A stretch of DNA of 64,000 bases from Macrococcus sp. DPC7161. Its GTDB lineage: Bacteria; Bacillota; Bacilli; Staphylococcales; Staphylococcaceae. Positions within the stretch are counted from its first letter, which is position 1. Every line of letters starts with the position of its first letter. Where the stretch lies: NCBI RefSeq assembly GCF_004117835.1, contig NZ_SDSC01000007.1, positions 28,138-92,137 on the forward strand, read 5' to 3'. The translations under genes were made by a program, and so were the position numbers. Below, piece after piece: positions 12,229-23,345 of this stretch. A model generated the notes under the pieces. That model was not told where the DNA came from and did not search any database. It saw only the letters and a program-made list of their open reading frames with translations.

Positions 12229-13545
12229 TTAGATGATTGGTTTACCTGTTTTTGCAGACTGTACCATGCGATCACGTAGTTCATCAAAGAACGCTTCATT
12301 AGAGTCACTTTGTTTAATGAGACGTAAGAAACGCTCAGTAAAATCAGGGGCATCCGTAAATAAATTTCTAAGCTGCCAAACCATTTCAAGTTCTTTCTTA
12401 TCGTATAGCAATTCTTCTTTACGTGTAGAACTACGGCGAATATCAATCGCAGGGAAAATACGTTTTTCAGCTAATTTTCTGTCTAACGTTAATTCCATAT
12501 TACCAGTCCCTTTAAACTCTTCATAAATCATATCATCCATTCGGCTACCTGTGTCTACAAGCGCTGTAGAAAGAATCGTTAAACTGCCACCCGCTTCAAT
12601 ATTACGTGCTGCACCAAAGAATGCTTTCGGTTTATGTAAACTTGCAGGATCTAAACCACCCGATAATGTACGCCCACTTGGTGGAATCACTAAGTTATAC
12701 GCACGTGCTAAGCGTGTGATTGAATCCATTAAAATAATAACATCTTGACCTAATTCAACAAGTCGTTTTGCACGTTCTAATAACAATTCAGCTACTTTAA
12801 CATGATGTTCAGGTGGCTCATCAAACGTTGAATGTACTACTTCAGCTTGCTCAACAGAACGTTCTAAATCGGTTACCTCTTCAGGACGTTCGCCTACAAG
12901 TAAAATAAATAATTTCGCTTCTGGATGATTCGTACAAATTGCTGTCGCAATTTCTTTAAGTAATGATGTTTTACCTGCTTTTGGTGGTGCAACAATCATA
13001 CCACGTTGCCCAAAACCTATCGGTGATACAAGGTCCATAATACGTGTAGAATAGTTAGTCTTTGTAGTTTCTAAACGAATACGTGTATCAGGATATAATG
13101 GTGTCAACGCTTGGAAGTGAGGGCGTTTTTTCACTTCTTCCGCATTTTGGTCATTCACAAAATCTACTTGTAATAAGCCATAATATTTTTCGTTTTCCTT
13201 TGGTTTACGTACTTTCCCTGTTACTTTATCGCCTTTTTTGATTTCAAAACGACGTATTTGACTGGCAGAAATATAAATGTCTTTCTCACCCTTTGAATAG
13301 TTAACTGTTCTTAAAAAACCATAACCATCGGGTTGAATGTCATCTAATATACCTTCCATGTAGTAATTGCCATCGTTCTCCATTTGTTTTTCCATAATGG
13401 CAAGCACTAATTCTTTTTTATTTAATTTACTATAATTAATTAAACCAAGTTCTTTCGCTCTTAATGTTAAAGCTTTTGTATTGTAATTTTTGTATAAATC
13501 ATTAAATGATTCATATTGTGGACTCGTTCGTTCACGTTCTGCCAA
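12229..13545 (-). CDS. rho: transcription termination factor Rho
   Basis: 438-residue hexameric RNA helicase. An N-terminal Rho domain and a cold-shock-like RNA-binding domain (GILDDIQPDGYGFLR) precede the ATPase with Walker A APPKAGKTSLLKEI, Walker B VIILMDSITRLARA and the Q/R-loop region RTLSGGLDP. It starts with TTG at 13545, chosen because GAGGTGG lies 5 nt upstream. Between glpX and rpmE2, as in Bacillus. Confidence 0.97.
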   Translation of the reverse strand: MAERERTSPQYESFNDLYKNYNTKALTLRAKELGLINYSKLNKKELVLAIMEKQMENDGNYYMEGILDDIQPDGYGFLRTVNYSKGEKDIYISASQIRRFEIKKGDKVTGKVRKPKENEKYYGLLQVDFVNDQNAEEVKKRPHFQALTPLYPDTRIRLETTKTNYSTRIMDLVSPIGFGQRGMIVAPPKAGKTSLLKEIATAICTNHPEAKLFILLVGERPEEVTDLERSVEQAEVVHSTFDEPPEHHVKVAELLLERAKRLVELGQDVIILMDSITRLARAYNLVIPPSGRTLSGGLDPASLHKPKAFFGAARNIEAGGSLTILSTALVDTGSRMDDMIYEEFKGTGNMELTLDRKLAEKRIFPAIDIRRSSTRKEELLYDKKELEMVWQLRNLFTDAPDFTERFLRLIKQSDSNEAFFDELRDRMVQSAKTGKPII

Positions 13546-13660
13546 TTAAGCCACCTCTATCTGATTGAATTTATATTTTGAAAATAGTTTGAGAATATTT
13601 TTGAGTGGAGAATATTTGAGGAAACAATAGATAGTTTATCACGATTCTATAAAATAACAA

Positions 13661-13690
13661 AGTAAAAGACTGGATATCCAGTCTTTTACA
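13661..13690 (-). terminator. terminator after glpX
   Basis: Perfect palindrome, a 14-bp stem with no separate loop bases centred on GGATATCC (13662-13689), 10 nt after the glpX stop. The minus-strand tail is TTTGTTATTTTA. Confidence 0.8.
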
Positions 13691-13698
13691 CAATTTTA

Positions 13699-14676
13699 TT
13701 AAATTTGATCACTTTCACCAATGACTAAACCCGGTTTCTTTTCAAGGCTATGACGTCCTTGCACAAATCGTACAGTACCAGATTTCGCACGCATAACTAA
13801 TGAATGTGTTTCAGCGTATCCACCTTTGAATTGAACACCTTTCATTAATTCACCGTCAGTTACAGCAGTTGCGGCAAAGATTGCGTCATCACCTTTAACC
13901 ATATCATCTAACTGTAATACGGTATTTGGTTCGATACCCATCTTACGGCAACGTTCTTCTTGTTCAGCATCTTCAGGTAATAAAATACCTTGGAAATCCC
14001 CACCTAACGCTTTAATACCTACAGCAGCGATGACACCCTCAGGCGCACCACCTGAACCAAATAAAATATCTACACCTGTAAAATCAAACGCGGTATTAAT
14101 TGCACCGGCAACGTCTCCATGTTCAATTAATTTAATACGTGCACCTGCTTCACGAATCTCTTTAATGATACCTTGGTGACGTTCACGATTTAATAAAGTC
14201 GCTGTCACATCTGTAATATCTTTACCTTTCGCTTTAGCAACTGCGTGTAAGTTTTCAGTAACTGATTTAGAAATATCTACAACACCTTTACATTCAGGAC
14301 CTACTGCAATCTTTTCCATGTACATATCTGGTGCATGTAATAACGTACCTCTATCCCCTACTGCCAATACCGTCATCGCATTCCAAGAACCTTCAGCAAC
14401 TAATGTTGTCCCCTCTAAAGGATCGACTGCGATATCAATTTGTGGGCCTTCTTTCGTACCTAATTCTTCGCCAATATATAACATCGGTGCTTCGTCCATC
14501 TCACCTTCACCAATAACGACTACACCATCCATTGGAATCGTATCAAACACTTGACGCATTGCTGTTGTCGCTGCATCATCTGCTTCATTTTTTAAACCTT
14601 TACCTACCCAGCGCGCACTTTTTAATGCTGCCGCTTCTGTTACACGCACCAATTCCATTGACAAACTACGTTCCAT
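13699..14676 (-). CDS. glpX: fructose-1,6-bisphosphatase class II
   Basis: 325-residue GlpX-type phosphatase of gluconeogenesis. The metal-binding motif [14 protein letters not shown] and the sugar-phosphate motif [10 protein letters not shown] are visible, as is [11 protein letters not shown] chose the ATG at 14676, which has AAAGGAG seven nt upstream; the ATG two codons earlier lies one base from that site. Neighbour of murZ and rho as in Bacillus. Confidence 0.96.
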   Translation of the reverse strand: MERSLSMELVRVTEAAALKSARWVGKGLKNEADDAATTAMRQVFDTIPMDGVVVIGEGEMDEAPMLYIGEELGTKEGPQIDIAVDPLEGTTLVAEGSWNAMTVLAVGDRGTLLHAPDMYMEKIAVGPECKGVVDISKSVTENLHAVAKAKGKDITDVTATLLNRERHQGIIKEIREAGARIKLIEHGDVAGAINTAFDFTGVDILFGSGGAPEGVIAAVGIKALGGDFQGILLPEDAEQEERCRKMGIEPNTVLQLDDMVKGDDAIFAATAVTDGELMKGVQFKGGYAETHSLVMRAKSGTVRFVQGRHSLEKKPGLVIGESDQI

Positions 14677-14764
14677 CTTCATTCTCCTTTGGATCTTAGT
14701 ATTTTTCTTAAATAGTATAACACATTTAGCACTTTGGTGTATTATTTGTTTTTATTTCTATACA

Positions 14765-14797
14765 TGAAAAAAAGACGACTAAATTGCGTCGTCTTTT
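14765..14797 (-). terminator. terminator overlapping the HxlR gene stop
   Basis: 10-bp stem AAAAGACGAC/GTCGTCTTTT at 14770-14797 with a T tail on the minus strand. The stem begins inside the last codons of the HxlR-family gene. Confidence 0.85.
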
Positions 14798-15108
14798 AGC
14801 TCGAGATGTTCTTGAGCCCAATGTTCAATTGGTATCATTGCTTGAGACAATGCATAACCTTTATCAGTTAAAATATATTTAATCGATAGTGGCGTTGTTG
14901 AGATCACTTTTTTCTCGACCAATCCCCACTCAGATAACTCAGCGAGCTTTAAACTTAAAGCACGCGGTGTAATGGATTTTAAATCACGTTTAATATCTGA
15001 AAAGTGCGCTGCATGCCCCTCTGATCGTGATAAATAATTGATCAATAGACCATTCCAACTTCTCCCGAGGATCTTAAATGTTTCTTCTAAATATGGACAA
15101 ATTTCCAT
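14779..15108 (-). CDS. HxlR-family winged-helix regulator
   Basis: 109-residue DNA-binding protein of the HxlR family: the start MEICPYLEETFKILGRSWNG and the middle DLKSITPRALSLKL are diagnostic. A single N-terminal cysteine (Cys4) lies where thiol-sensing members such as YodB and HypR carry their redox cysteine, so electrophile sensing is possible but inferred. The start at 15108 follows GAGGTGAT. No adjacent oxidoreductase gene marks a target. Transcribed alone between murZ and glpX. Confidence 0.9.
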   Translation of the reverse strand: MEICPYLEETFKILGRSWNGLLINYLSRSEGHAAHFSDIKRDLKSITPRALSLKLAELSEWGLVEKKVISTTPLSIKYILTDKGYALSQAMIPIEHWAQEHLELKDDAI

Positions 15109-15175
15109 AATCATCACCTCTAATGTCAGTATACTCCGATATAAAAAATATATCAAGGTATAATTTTTATAATTA

Positions 15176-15198
15176 AAAAACAGTCCGAAGACTGTTTT
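15176..15198 (-). terminator. terminator after murZ
   Basis: 9-bp stem AAAACAGTC/GACTGTTTT with a CGAA tetraloop at 15177-15198, overlapping the murZ stop and followed by T residues on the minus strand. Confidence 0.88.
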
Positions 15199-16456
15199 AT
15201 ATCGTTTCTCTCCAAATATCTGCGCCTAAAGCTTTTAACTTTTCAACAATACCAGAGTACCCACGATCAATATGTTTAATATTAAATACTGTTGTTACAC
15301 CTTCAGCTGCAAGTCCAGCAATAACTAAACAAGCACCCGCTCTTAAATCCGATGCTGCAACTTCAGCACCTTTAAGTTTTGAATGTGAAATCGATGCAAA
15401 TCCTTTACCTTCTGTAATATCACCTTGCATCTTTTGTAATTCAGCAACGTGTCTAAAACGTTCAGGATAAATCGTATCGATAATAGTAGATGTCCCATTT
15501 GATAAGAATAATAATGGTGTGAAAGGTTGTTGTAAGTCTGTCGCAAAACCAGGATATACATTCGTCGTAATTGTGACTGGTGCATATGTTTTTGGGCGAC
15601 GAATAATCGCATAATCTTCATACAATTCAACGTCTACACCAATTTCTTTTAATTTCGCTGTTAATGGCTCCATGTGTAATGGAATGATGTTCTCAACTTT
15701 CACTTCATCACCCATCATTGCAGCAGCACACATATATGTTCCCGCTTCAATACGGTCAGGAATAATTGCATGTGTTGTACCGTGTAACGTTTCAACACCT
15801 TCAATTTTTAATGTATCTGTACCTGCACCACGGATTTTCGCACCCATTTTATTTAATAAAGTCGCAACATCAACAATTTCAGGTTCTTTAGCTGCGTTTT
15901 CAATCACCGTTTTACCTTTTGCCATAGAAGCTGCTAACATAATGTTAATTGTTGCACCTACGCTGACAACATCTAAAAAGATTTTTGCACCAACAAGCTC
16001 TTCAGCAACTAAATGCATACCATCTGCTTCTTCAGTAACTTTAGCACCTAACGCTTCAAAACCTTTAATATGTTGGTCAATTGGGCGAGGTCCTAATGGA
16101 CATCCACCCGGTAATCCGATAATCACCTTTTTAAATTTACCTAACATAGCACCCATCATATAGTAAGAAGCACGTAATGATTGAACTTTGTGGTTTGGTA
16201 GTGGTTTATTCACTGCGTTTGAAGGATCCACTTCCAAAACATCACCTTCAACCAATGTAGTTGTAATATTTAAATCTTCTAAAAGACTCATTAAAGTCTT
16301 AACGTCTGAAATTTCTGGTAACCCTTCTAAAGTTACTTTTGAGTTAGCCATTAATGTTGCAGGAATTAATGCAACAGCACTATTTTTAGCACCACTAATT
16401 GTAACTTTCCCTTTAAGTGGGTTGCCACCTCTAATTTTTATTACTTCTTGAGACAT
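15197..16456 (-). CDS. murZ: UDP-N-acetylglucosamine 1-carboxyvinyltransferase 2
   Basis: 419-residue MurA-type enzyme for the first committed step of peptidoglycan synthesis, transferring enolpyruvate to UDP-GlcNAc. Lys24-Asn25 (SGAKNSAV) and the fosfomycin-target Cys119 in [12 protein letters not shown] are both present. I name it murZ, the second Firmicute paralogue, because it sits next to fba as murZ/murAB does; murA lies elsewhere, after the atp operon. A cysteine at 119 predicts fosfomycin sensitivity of this copy. Confidence 0.95.
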   Translation of the reverse strand: MSQEVIKIRGGNPLKGKVTISGAKNSAVALIPATLMANSKVTLEGLPEISDVKTLMSLLEDLNITTTLVEGDVLEVDPSNAVNKPLPNHKVQSLRASYYMMGAMLGKFKKVIIGLPGGCPLGPRPIDQHIKGFEALGAKVTEEADGMHLVAEELVGAKIFLDVVSVGATINIMLAASMAKGKTVIENAAKEPEIVDVATLLNKMGAKIRGAGTDTLKIEGVETLHGTTHAIIPDRIEAGTYMCAAAMMGDEVKVENIIPLHMEPLTAKLKEIGVDVELYEDYAIIRRPKTYAPVTITTNVYPGFATDLQQPFTPLLFLSNGTSTIIDTIYPERFRHVAELQKMQGDITEGKGFASISHSKLKGAEVAASDLRAGACLVIAGLAAEGVTTVFNIKHIDRGYSGIVEKLKALGADIWRETI

Positions 16457-16587
16457 GTCTGTACTCCTTTAACTTTTTTCCATTAAAAATAACTATATAA
16501 TATATACCCATTATAAACTAAAATAATTTAACATTGCAAAAAGAAATCATGAAGTTAAATATAAGCTACACGACATTTATAGTCAAG

Positions 16588-16625
16588 AAAAAAAGCCCAT
16601 CGAAAATGAAATCGATGGACTTTTA
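16588..16625 (-). terminator. terminator after fba
   Basis: Stem AGCCCATCGA/TCGATGGACT (one G-U pair) around 16594-16622, followed by seven or more T on the minus strand. Confidence 0.88.
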
Positions 16626-16639
16626 TTATATTCAGAAAA

Positions 16640-17497
16640 TTAAGCTTTGTTTGAAGTACCAAATTCTTGGATTTTACCTTTAACTGTCGCTTTAATTGCT
16701 TCACGAGCTGGTCCTAAATATTTACGTGGATCGTAAACTTCAGTGTTCGCTGCTAACGTTTCACGAACCGCTTTCGCAGATGCGATTTGGTTTTCAGTGT
16801 TAACGTTGATTTTAGCTGTTCCTAAAGAAATTGATTTAACAATATCTTTCGTTGGGATACCAGTACCACCGTGTAATACTAATGGTAAACCAGTTTCTTT
16901 ACCGATTTCTTCCATTTCTTTGAATCCTAAGTTTGGTTCACCTTTGTAAGGACCGTGAACTGAACCTAAAGCTGGCGCTAAACAGTCGATACCAGTTTTT
17001 TCAACTAACTCTTTACATTCAGCTGCATCAGCATAAACAACACCGTCAGAAACAACGTCGTCTTCTTGTCCACCAACGCGACCTAATTCCGCTTCAACAG
17101 AAACACCTTTTGCGTGTGCATATTCAACAACTTGTTTAGTGATTGCAACGTTTTCTTCAAATGAATGATGAGAAGCATCGATCATAACTGAAGTGAAACC
17201 AGCATCAATCGCTGCTTTACAGTTTTCAAAGCTTGAACCATGGTCTAAATGGATTGCAACTGGAACAGTGATTTTCATATCTTCCATTAAACCTTCTACC
17301 ATTTTAACAACAGTGAAGAATCCACCCATGTATTTTGCTGCACCTTCAGATACACCTAAAATAACTGGTGCGTTTTCTTCTTGAGATGCACCTAAAATTG
17401 CTTGTGTGAACTCAAGGTTGTTTAAGTTATACTGACCTACTGCATAACCTTCTTCTTTTGCTTTGATTAACATTTCTTTCATTGAAACTAATGGCAT
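16640..17497 (-). CDS. fba: fructose-bisphosphate aldolase class II
   Basis: 286-residue zinc aldolase of glycolysis. The start [18 protein letters not shown], the zinc region [25 protein letters not shown] and LHGGTGIP are visible. The ATG at 17497 is preceded by AAGGAGG; an upstream extension to 17527 has no site. It lies between the Spo0F-like gene and murZ, matching the Bacillus spo0F-fbaA-murAB order. Confidence 0.97.
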   Translation of the reverse strand: MPLVSMKEMLIKAKEEGYAVGQYNLNNLEFTQAILGASQEENAPVILGVSEGAAKYMGGFFTVVKMVEGLMEDMKITVPVAIHLDHGSSFENCKAAIDAGFTSVMIDASHHSFEENVAITKQVVEYAHAKGVSVEAELGRVGGQEDDVVSDGVVYADAAECKELVEKTGIDCLAPALGSVHGPYKGEPNLGFKEMEEIGKETGLPLVLHGGTGIPTKDIVKSISLGTAKINVNTENQIASAKAVRETLAANTEVYDPRKYLGPAREAIKATVKGKIQEFGTSNKA

Positions 17498-17581
17498 GGA
17501 TAATATCCTCCTTGTGTGCTTTTGCACAATTTTTATAACATGATTATACCACTTAATTTTATTGTTTGCATTTGATTACAC

Positions 17582-17935
17582 TCAAGAATTTGTGTAGTTT
17601 TTCACAATCTTTAGCAATTCTTGTATATCAAACGGTTTCATTACCACTTCGTTCGCTCCAAGGGCTAATAATTGATCAACTTCTGCTTTCGTTTGAAATG
17701 CAGAAATCATAATGACAGGTACATCAAATTTTTCTCTAATTTTCGCTAAAGTTACTTCTCCATTCATGACCGGCATACGCTGGTCTAAAATTATCAAATC
17801 AAATGTATCTTGCTCTAACAATTCAAGACCCATTTGACCATTACTTGCCTCTTTCGTTTCATATTCTACAAGTTTAAAGATTTCTGTTAATAGTAAGCGA
17901 ATATTTATTTCATCATCAATAATTAAAATTTTCAA
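17582..17935 (-). CDS. stand-alone response regulator receiver, Spo0F-like
   Basis: 117-residue single receiver domain with no output domain. Acidic pocket Asp7-Asp8 (IIDDE), phosphoacceptor Asp51 (IILDQRMP), Ser78 and the conserved Lys100 (VMKPFDI) are all intact, so it should be phosphorylatable. It resembles Bacillus Spo0F in length, in the KPFDI segment and in position next to fba and the DUF2529 gene. Staphylococci do not sporulate, so its partner is unknown. Divergent from the DUF2529 gene with only 39 nt between starts. Confidence 0.85.
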   Translation of the reverse strand: MKILIIDDEINIRLLLTEIFKLVEYETKEASNGQMGLELLEQDTFDLIILDQRMPVMNGEVTLAKIREKFDVPVIMISAFQTKAEVDQLLALGANEVVMKPFDIQELLKIVKNYTNS

Positions 17936-17974
17936 AGGCTTTCTCCTTTATGTTAATATGATTATAATTACATT

Positions 17975-18484
17975 ATGGAAGGTGTACTTATGCTTAAAAT
18001 TTTTAATACGCAACTTAATGGTATCTTCAAAAAAATAGATGCGCAAGAAGTAGAATTAGACATCGCAAGTCGACTACTCGCACAAGCTGTTGTAGGTGAA
18101 GGAAACATTTGGGTAAAAGGCTTTGGTGATTTAAAGTACTTAGAAGAATATATTGTAAATAGTAACGAATCACTACCTGACAGCAAAGTTTGGATTACAG
18201 ATACAGTTGTCGATAAAACAGATCGCGTGATTGTGATGGCTGAAACTTATAATGAAGATGTTGTAGAATTCGTAACAGCATTAGAAGTTTCAGATATTGA
18301 TTACGTCTTAATTTGTAATGCTCATGAAAACATTCAAAGCATGAATTTCATTGACCTTTCAACACCACGTGCAATCGTACCAAGTGAAGATTTCTCAAGA
18401 ATCATCACACCACATGCAATGGCAATGAATTATATTTATTATGTCATTTATGCTAATATGAAAGAAATGTTGGATGAAGCATAA
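17975..18484 (+). CDS. DUF2529 family protein (YwjG-like)
   Basis: 169-residue conserved protein in the place of Bacillus ywjG, between the Spo0F-like gene and pyrG. The sequence has an alternating hydrophobic/acidic pattern (KVWITDTVVDKTDRVIVMA, DIDYVLICNAHENI) like a Rossmann or SIS-type fold, but I see no catalytic motif and the function is unknown. Starts at 17975 (MEGVLMLKIFNTQL); the ATG at 17990 is an alternative and better matches the family N-terminus. Confidence 0.85.
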   Translation: MEGVLMLKIFNTQLNGIFKKIDAQEVELDIASRLLAQAVVGEGNIWVKGFGDLKYLEEYIVNSNESLPDSKVWITDTVVDKTDRVIVMAETYNEDVVEFVTALEVSDIDYVLICNAHENIQSMNFIDLSTPRAIVPSEDFSRIITPHAMAMNYIYYVIYANMKEMLDEA

Positions 18485-18520
18485 TAGGTTTTTATAGGAT
18501 TGAATTGGGTCTTTTTTTAT

Positions 18521-18800
18521 GGCTGAGTAGCTAGTATTTGAGTGATACTAGCTGCTCAGCTATTTTTTTGTTTTTTATTGCGATTGACTGGCTAGTATTT
18601 GCTCGATACTAGCCACTCAGTACGATTTTGGGCTGTTTTTTTGTGTGACTGGCTAGTATTTCACCGATACTAGCCACTCAATTCCATTTTGGGCTGTTTT
18701 TATGCGTGACTGGCTAGTATTTCACCGATACTAGCCACTCAGTTCCATTTTGGGCTGTTTTTATGCGTGACTGGCTAGTATTTCACCGATACTAGCCACT
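18521..18800. repeat. tandem array of five 61-nt hairpin units (array 1)
   Basis: Five copies of the inverted repeat GCTAGTAT-N-ATACTAGC start at 18530, 18591, 18652, 18713 and 18774, exactly 61 nt apart. The last three copies are nearly identical over the whole unit; the first two are divergent. The linker contains CACTCAGTTCCATTTTGGG and a T run. It fills the gap between the convergent DUF2529 gene and pyrG. No ORF is evident. A CA-rich tract with AACATATC repeats follows at 18801-18855. It shares a core with the array at 33836-34170. Confidence 0.9.
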
Positions 18801-18865
18801 CGCACAAACATATCAAACATATCAAACATATCCTGCATATCCACCAAACATACACCTCAAAAAAC

Positions 18866-18893
18866 AAAAAATCCGCCATAAAGGCGGATTTAT
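18866..18893 (-). terminator. terminator after pyrG
   Basis: 9-bp stem AAATCCGCC/GGCGGATTT at 18869-18891 with ATAAA loop, directly at the pyrG stop, followed by TTTTTTG on the minus strand. Confidence 0.9.
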
Positions 18894-18894
18894 A

Positions 18895-20499
<1,605 letters not shown>

Positions 20500-20510
20500 C
20501 TAAAAAATAA

Positions 20511-20547
20511 AAAACGCTCCATTTGCGTTTGCAAAGGGAGCGTAAAA
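20511..20547 (-). promoter_or_regulatory. pyrG attenuator hairpin
   Basis: A 13-bp stem with one mismatch (20514-20543) runs ACGCTCCCTTTGC/GCAAATGGAGCGT on the minus strand and is followed by TTTTTTATTTTTT just before the pyrG ribosome binding site. Its 5' arm contains GCTCCCTTT, the C/T-rich sequence that pairs with extra G residues added to the transcript start in Bacillus pyrG. The transcript here is predicted to begin GGGCTCC. Confidence 0.8.
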
Positions 20548-20583
20548 TTTATACGTTGTCCTAATTAAAGGAGCCCAAGTAAA

Positions 20584-20612
20584 ATAATAATCATTTTTTC
20601 ATCAAATGTCAA
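20584..20612 (-). promoter_or_regulatory. sigma-A promoter of pyrG
   Basis: TTGACA (20612-20607) and TATTAT (20589-20584) on the minus strand, 17 nt apart. Seven nt after the -10 the strand reads GGGCTCC (GGG at 20576-20574), the initially transcribed sequence known from CTP-regulated pyrG genes. Confidence 0.85.
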
Positions 20613-20618
20613 CAAAGA

Positions 20619-21149
20619 TTATAGTTCTTCTTCCTCATCTTCGAAGTCATCGTCTTCGTCTTCGTCTTCATCGTCAAATTCATCTGCTTCAACGACTAGG
20701 CCTGCTTCTTCTAATTCATCTTCTACATCTTCATCTTCTGGATCTGCTAAATCTTCATCTTCTTCGTCTTCTAAGATGGCTAATTCATCATCCACTTCTT
20801 CTTCACCTAATAAAGTTAATTTAGGATCATCTTCGTCTTCTTCATCAAGAACTTCAAATTTCTGAACGGTTGGTGCGATTTTTTCTTCAATATCGTCTAC
20901 TGAATACCAGTCGCGTAAACCCCATAAATTTTCGCCAGTTGATAAGAAACGGCCATCTGTATTTAAATCTGTATAGAATTGAACAATACGTGTTTCGATT
21001 TCTTCATCTTTGTATTGACCAATCGTTTGAAATTCATCGATCATATCGTAAAGATTAACGTCTTTACCTTTTTCAGTTAAATATAAATAAGCCATATCAA
21101 TAAATGAACTTTCGTCCATCATTTCTTTAGTGTACTCAGAAATTTTCAT
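20619..21149 (-). CDS. rpoE: RNA polymerase delta subunit
   Basis: 176-residue delta subunit of Gram-positive RNA polymerase. A folded N-terminal HARE-type domain (to about residue 90, ending near [14 protein letters not shown]) is followed by a long, almost purely Asp/Glu tail. This tail competes with nucleic acid in the polymerase channel and helps recycling. Start at 21149 after GAAAGGA. Upstream of pyrG as in Bacillus. Confidence 0.96.
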   Translation of the reverse strand: MKISEYTKEMMDESSFIDMAYLYLTEKGKDVNLYDMIDEFQTIGQYKDEEIETRIVQFYTDLNTDGRFLSTGENLWGLRDWYSVDDIEEKIAPTVQKFEVLDEEDEDDPKLTLLGEEEVDDELAILEDEEDEDLADPEDEDVEDELEEAGLVVEADEFDDEDEDEDDDFEDEEEEL

Positions 21150-21219
21150 TAGATTCGTCCTTTCATAAACGCAATTATCACACTAAATCATATCAAGAAT
21201 TGTTAATAACTGCAATACA

Positions 21220-22026
21220 TTAGTAACGAATTAATTTTGTTAATCGATTTTTATTGCTTTCATCCATCGCTACAAAATTGTTCTTTAAATACACGTCCAT
21301 ATTAGATTCTACATTTACTTCAATCTTTTTAACTGCCTTATAATGTTTTCTAACATACGTCGCAATTTGTCTAATAAAGTTTTCTTTTACAGCATCATGA
21401 TTTTCATGAATATCTAATGATACAATTTCAATTGTATCTCCCATTTCACGTATACCTGCGTGGCCAATCGTTTTACCATCCAATACTAAATCAATATCGT
21501 TGCCTTCAACAAGTCTTAATAGTGATACGTAATTTTTATCTAAATCTAAATAATACAAACGTTCTTTACCAATCGGTCCATTTGGATTCGTTGCTAAATG
21601 CAAGAAACCAGCACGTTCATACACATTCCAAGCCCCTTGGTTTTCTGCATCTACTACTAAAAATAAATGATCAAAATCTTTAAATACCGTTTGAACAAAT
21701 TCAGGAATATGCATCATGATTTCAGTACCATAACCATTCCCTTGAAACTTATTATTAACAGATAAACTTCTCACATAAACCGCATTTACAGGCGTATCAT
21801 AACCTTCATGTTGATAATATTGATGCAACACAAAAAATCCTACGACATCTTCATTATCATTCAACACAACACACGGTCTACGATTCGGATCCATTAAACC
21901 TTCGTCTAATACTTCTAAAGGTAATGACGAATAAATTTTTTGACGCTCATCTAATTCAAATGCTTCTAAACTTTTACGGTACTTCTCATTATACTGGTCA
22001 ATTGTAATCTCTGATGTTTTAAACAT
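21220..22026 (-). CDS. GNAT family N-acetyltransferase
   Basis: 268-residue protein. Residues about 60-175 carry the GNAT core: AVYVRSLSVNNKFQGNGYGTEIM is the acetyl-CoA-binding R/Q-x-x-G-x-G/A region, and NVYERAGF follows. The C-terminal 90 residues have a second alpha/beta region with no clear acetyl-CoA motif, so it may be a tandem GNAT with a degenerate second half. Substrate unknown. Good GGAGAGG site before the ATG at 22026. Confidence 0.85.
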   Translation of the reverse strand: MFKTSEITIDQYNEKYRKSLEAFELDERQKIYSSLPLEVLDEGLMDPNRRPCVVLNDNEDVVGFFVLHQYYQHEGYDTPVNAVYVRSLSVNNKFQGNGYGTEIMMHIPEFVQTVFKDFDHLFLVVDAENQGAWNVYERAGFLHLATNPNGPIGKERLYYLDLDKNYVSLLRLVEGNDIDLVLDGKTIGHAGIREMGDTIEIVSLDIHENHDAVKENFIRQIATYVRKHYKAVKKIEVNVESNMDVYLKNNFVAMDESNKNRLTKLIRY

Positions 22027-22074
22027 AGTCTACCTCTCCTTTTTTTAGATAATACCCAAAAGTTCAAAATAAAA

Positions 22075-22098
22075 AACACTTCAATAATGAAGTGTTAG
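22075..22098 (-). terminator. terminator after the VOC gene
   Basis: 9-bp stem AACACTTCA/TGAAGTGTT at 22075-22096 overlapping the stop codon of the VOC-family gene, followed by TTTTTT on the minus strand. Confidence 0.88.
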
Positions 22099-22460
22099 AA
22101 AAAATAATTAAATAACCATGTAACGCCTAATTCATCCAATACATGTCCGTGCATTGAACCGAAGAATGTTTTCTCTAATGGCATTTTTACAGAACCAAAT
22201 TCGCATAATTTTTCAAATGCAGTTTGCTCTTCTTCTAAAGTATCAAACGTCATTACGATATGAACGTTTTCGTTTGAAAATGGCTTACCATAATTACTAG
22301 ATACATGAATGGCAATGGTATCATTCACATGCAGTTCACCGTGTAACACATTACCTTGGTGTTCATTTAATATTTTAATTTCACCACCAAATGCATGTTG
22401 ATAGCTTTCTAAAGCTTTTGTCACATTGTCTGTAATAATGAATGGGCTTAACTGTTTCAT
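22095..22460 (-). CDS. VOC family protein (PhnB/glyoxalase-like)
   Basis: 121-residue protein of the vicinal oxygen chelate fold: the start KQLSPFIITDNVTKALESYQ and the ending GSMHGHVLDELGVTWLFNY resemble PhnB-like 3-demethylubiquinone methyltransferase-type domains. These are often annotated as glyoxalase or bleomycin-resistance proteins, but no specific activity can be given. Transcribed alone, divergent from coaW. Confidence 0.85.
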   Translation of the reverse strand: MKQLSPFIITDNVTKALESYQHAFGGEIKILNEHQGNVLHGELHVNDTIAIHVSSNYGKPFSNENVHIVMTFDTLEEEQTAFEKLCEFGSVKMPLEKTFFGSMHGHVLDELGVTWLFNYFF

Positions 22461-22532
22461 GTGAGAATGCTCCTTTAAATTCTTAAGTCTTTGTAGTAGT
22501 ATAATAGCATAAAATACAAATGAGGTATATAT

Positions 22533-23345
22533 ATGAAAATCGGTATCGATGCTGGCGGTACATTAATAAAAATCGTCCAAATCGAAAATAATGAAAGAAC
22601 ATTCAAAAAATATAAGTCTACTGAAATTGAAAAAGTTGCAGAATGGTTAAAAGCATATCCTGATGCACAAGTTGCTCTTACTGGTGGTAAAGCTACTTAT
22701 TTACAAAGTTTAATTCCACAACAAGCATTTCAATCGATCGAGTTTGATGCAACGTTTAAAGGGATTCAAACATTTTTATTAGAGCAAGGGAAATCGATTG
22801 ACAAGTTTGTCTTCTCTAATGTTGGGACAGGCACTTCAATCCACTTTGTAAATGGCGACACGCAAATTCGTGCTGGTGGTACAGGTGCTGGTGGCGGTAT
22901 GATGCAAGGTTTAAGTTATTTATTAACTGGCATTGAAGACTATGACAAATTGACATCACTTGCCAAACAAGGTGACCGTGACATTATCGATTTGAAAGTG
23001 AAACACATTTATAAAGGTGATAAAACACCGATACCAGGTGAATTAACAGCTGCAAACTTCGGTAATGTATTACACAATAAAGACATTCATCAGTTCTCTG
23101 ATGCAGATAAAATCGCTGCAGTCCTTGGTGTTGTCGGTGAAACGGTAACAACCGTATCTATTCACGCAGCACGCGAATTCGGTGCAGAGTATGTTGTCTA
23201 TATCGGATCAAGTTTCTTAAACAATGATTTACTTCGTGATATCGTGATGAACTATACGGTACTTCGAAACTTCAAACCACACTTTATTCCAAATGGTGAA
23301 TATTCAGGTGCGTTAGGCACGTTAGGATTAATGGATGAAGCCTAA
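22533..23345 (+). CDS. coaW: type II pantothenate kinase
   Basis: 270-residue staphylococcal-type (type II) pantothenate kinase for the first step of coenzyme A synthesis. ATP-binding IGIDAGGTLIKI at the N-terminus, and FSNVGTGTSIHFV and GGTGAGGGMMQGL in the middle, place it in the ASKHA/type II family, which is not feedback inhibited by CoA. Overlaps the next gene by 11 nt. Confidence 0.95.
   Translation: MKIGIDAGGTLIKIVQIENNERTFKKYKSTEIEKVAEWLKAYPDAQVALTGGKATYLQSLIPQQAFQSIEFDATFKGIQTFLLEQGKSIDKFVFSNVGTGTSIHFVNGDTQIRAGGTGAGGGMMQGLSYLLTGIEDYDKLTSLAKQGDRDIIDLKVKHIYKGDKTPIPGELTAANFGNVLHNKDIHQFSDADKIAAVLGVVGETVTTVSIHAAREFGAEYVVYIGSSFLNNDLLRDIVMNYTVLRNFKPHFIPNGEYSGALGTLGLMDEA

Noticed and set aside
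18521..18800. CRISPR array
   Set aside because: Period and palindromic repeats look CRISPR-like, but the spacers are nearly identical to each other and no cas gene is in the window.
20606..20824. Plus-strand Leu/His/Arg-rich ORF opposite rpoE
   Set aside because: It is the antisense reading of the Asp/Glu codon run in the delta subunit tail.
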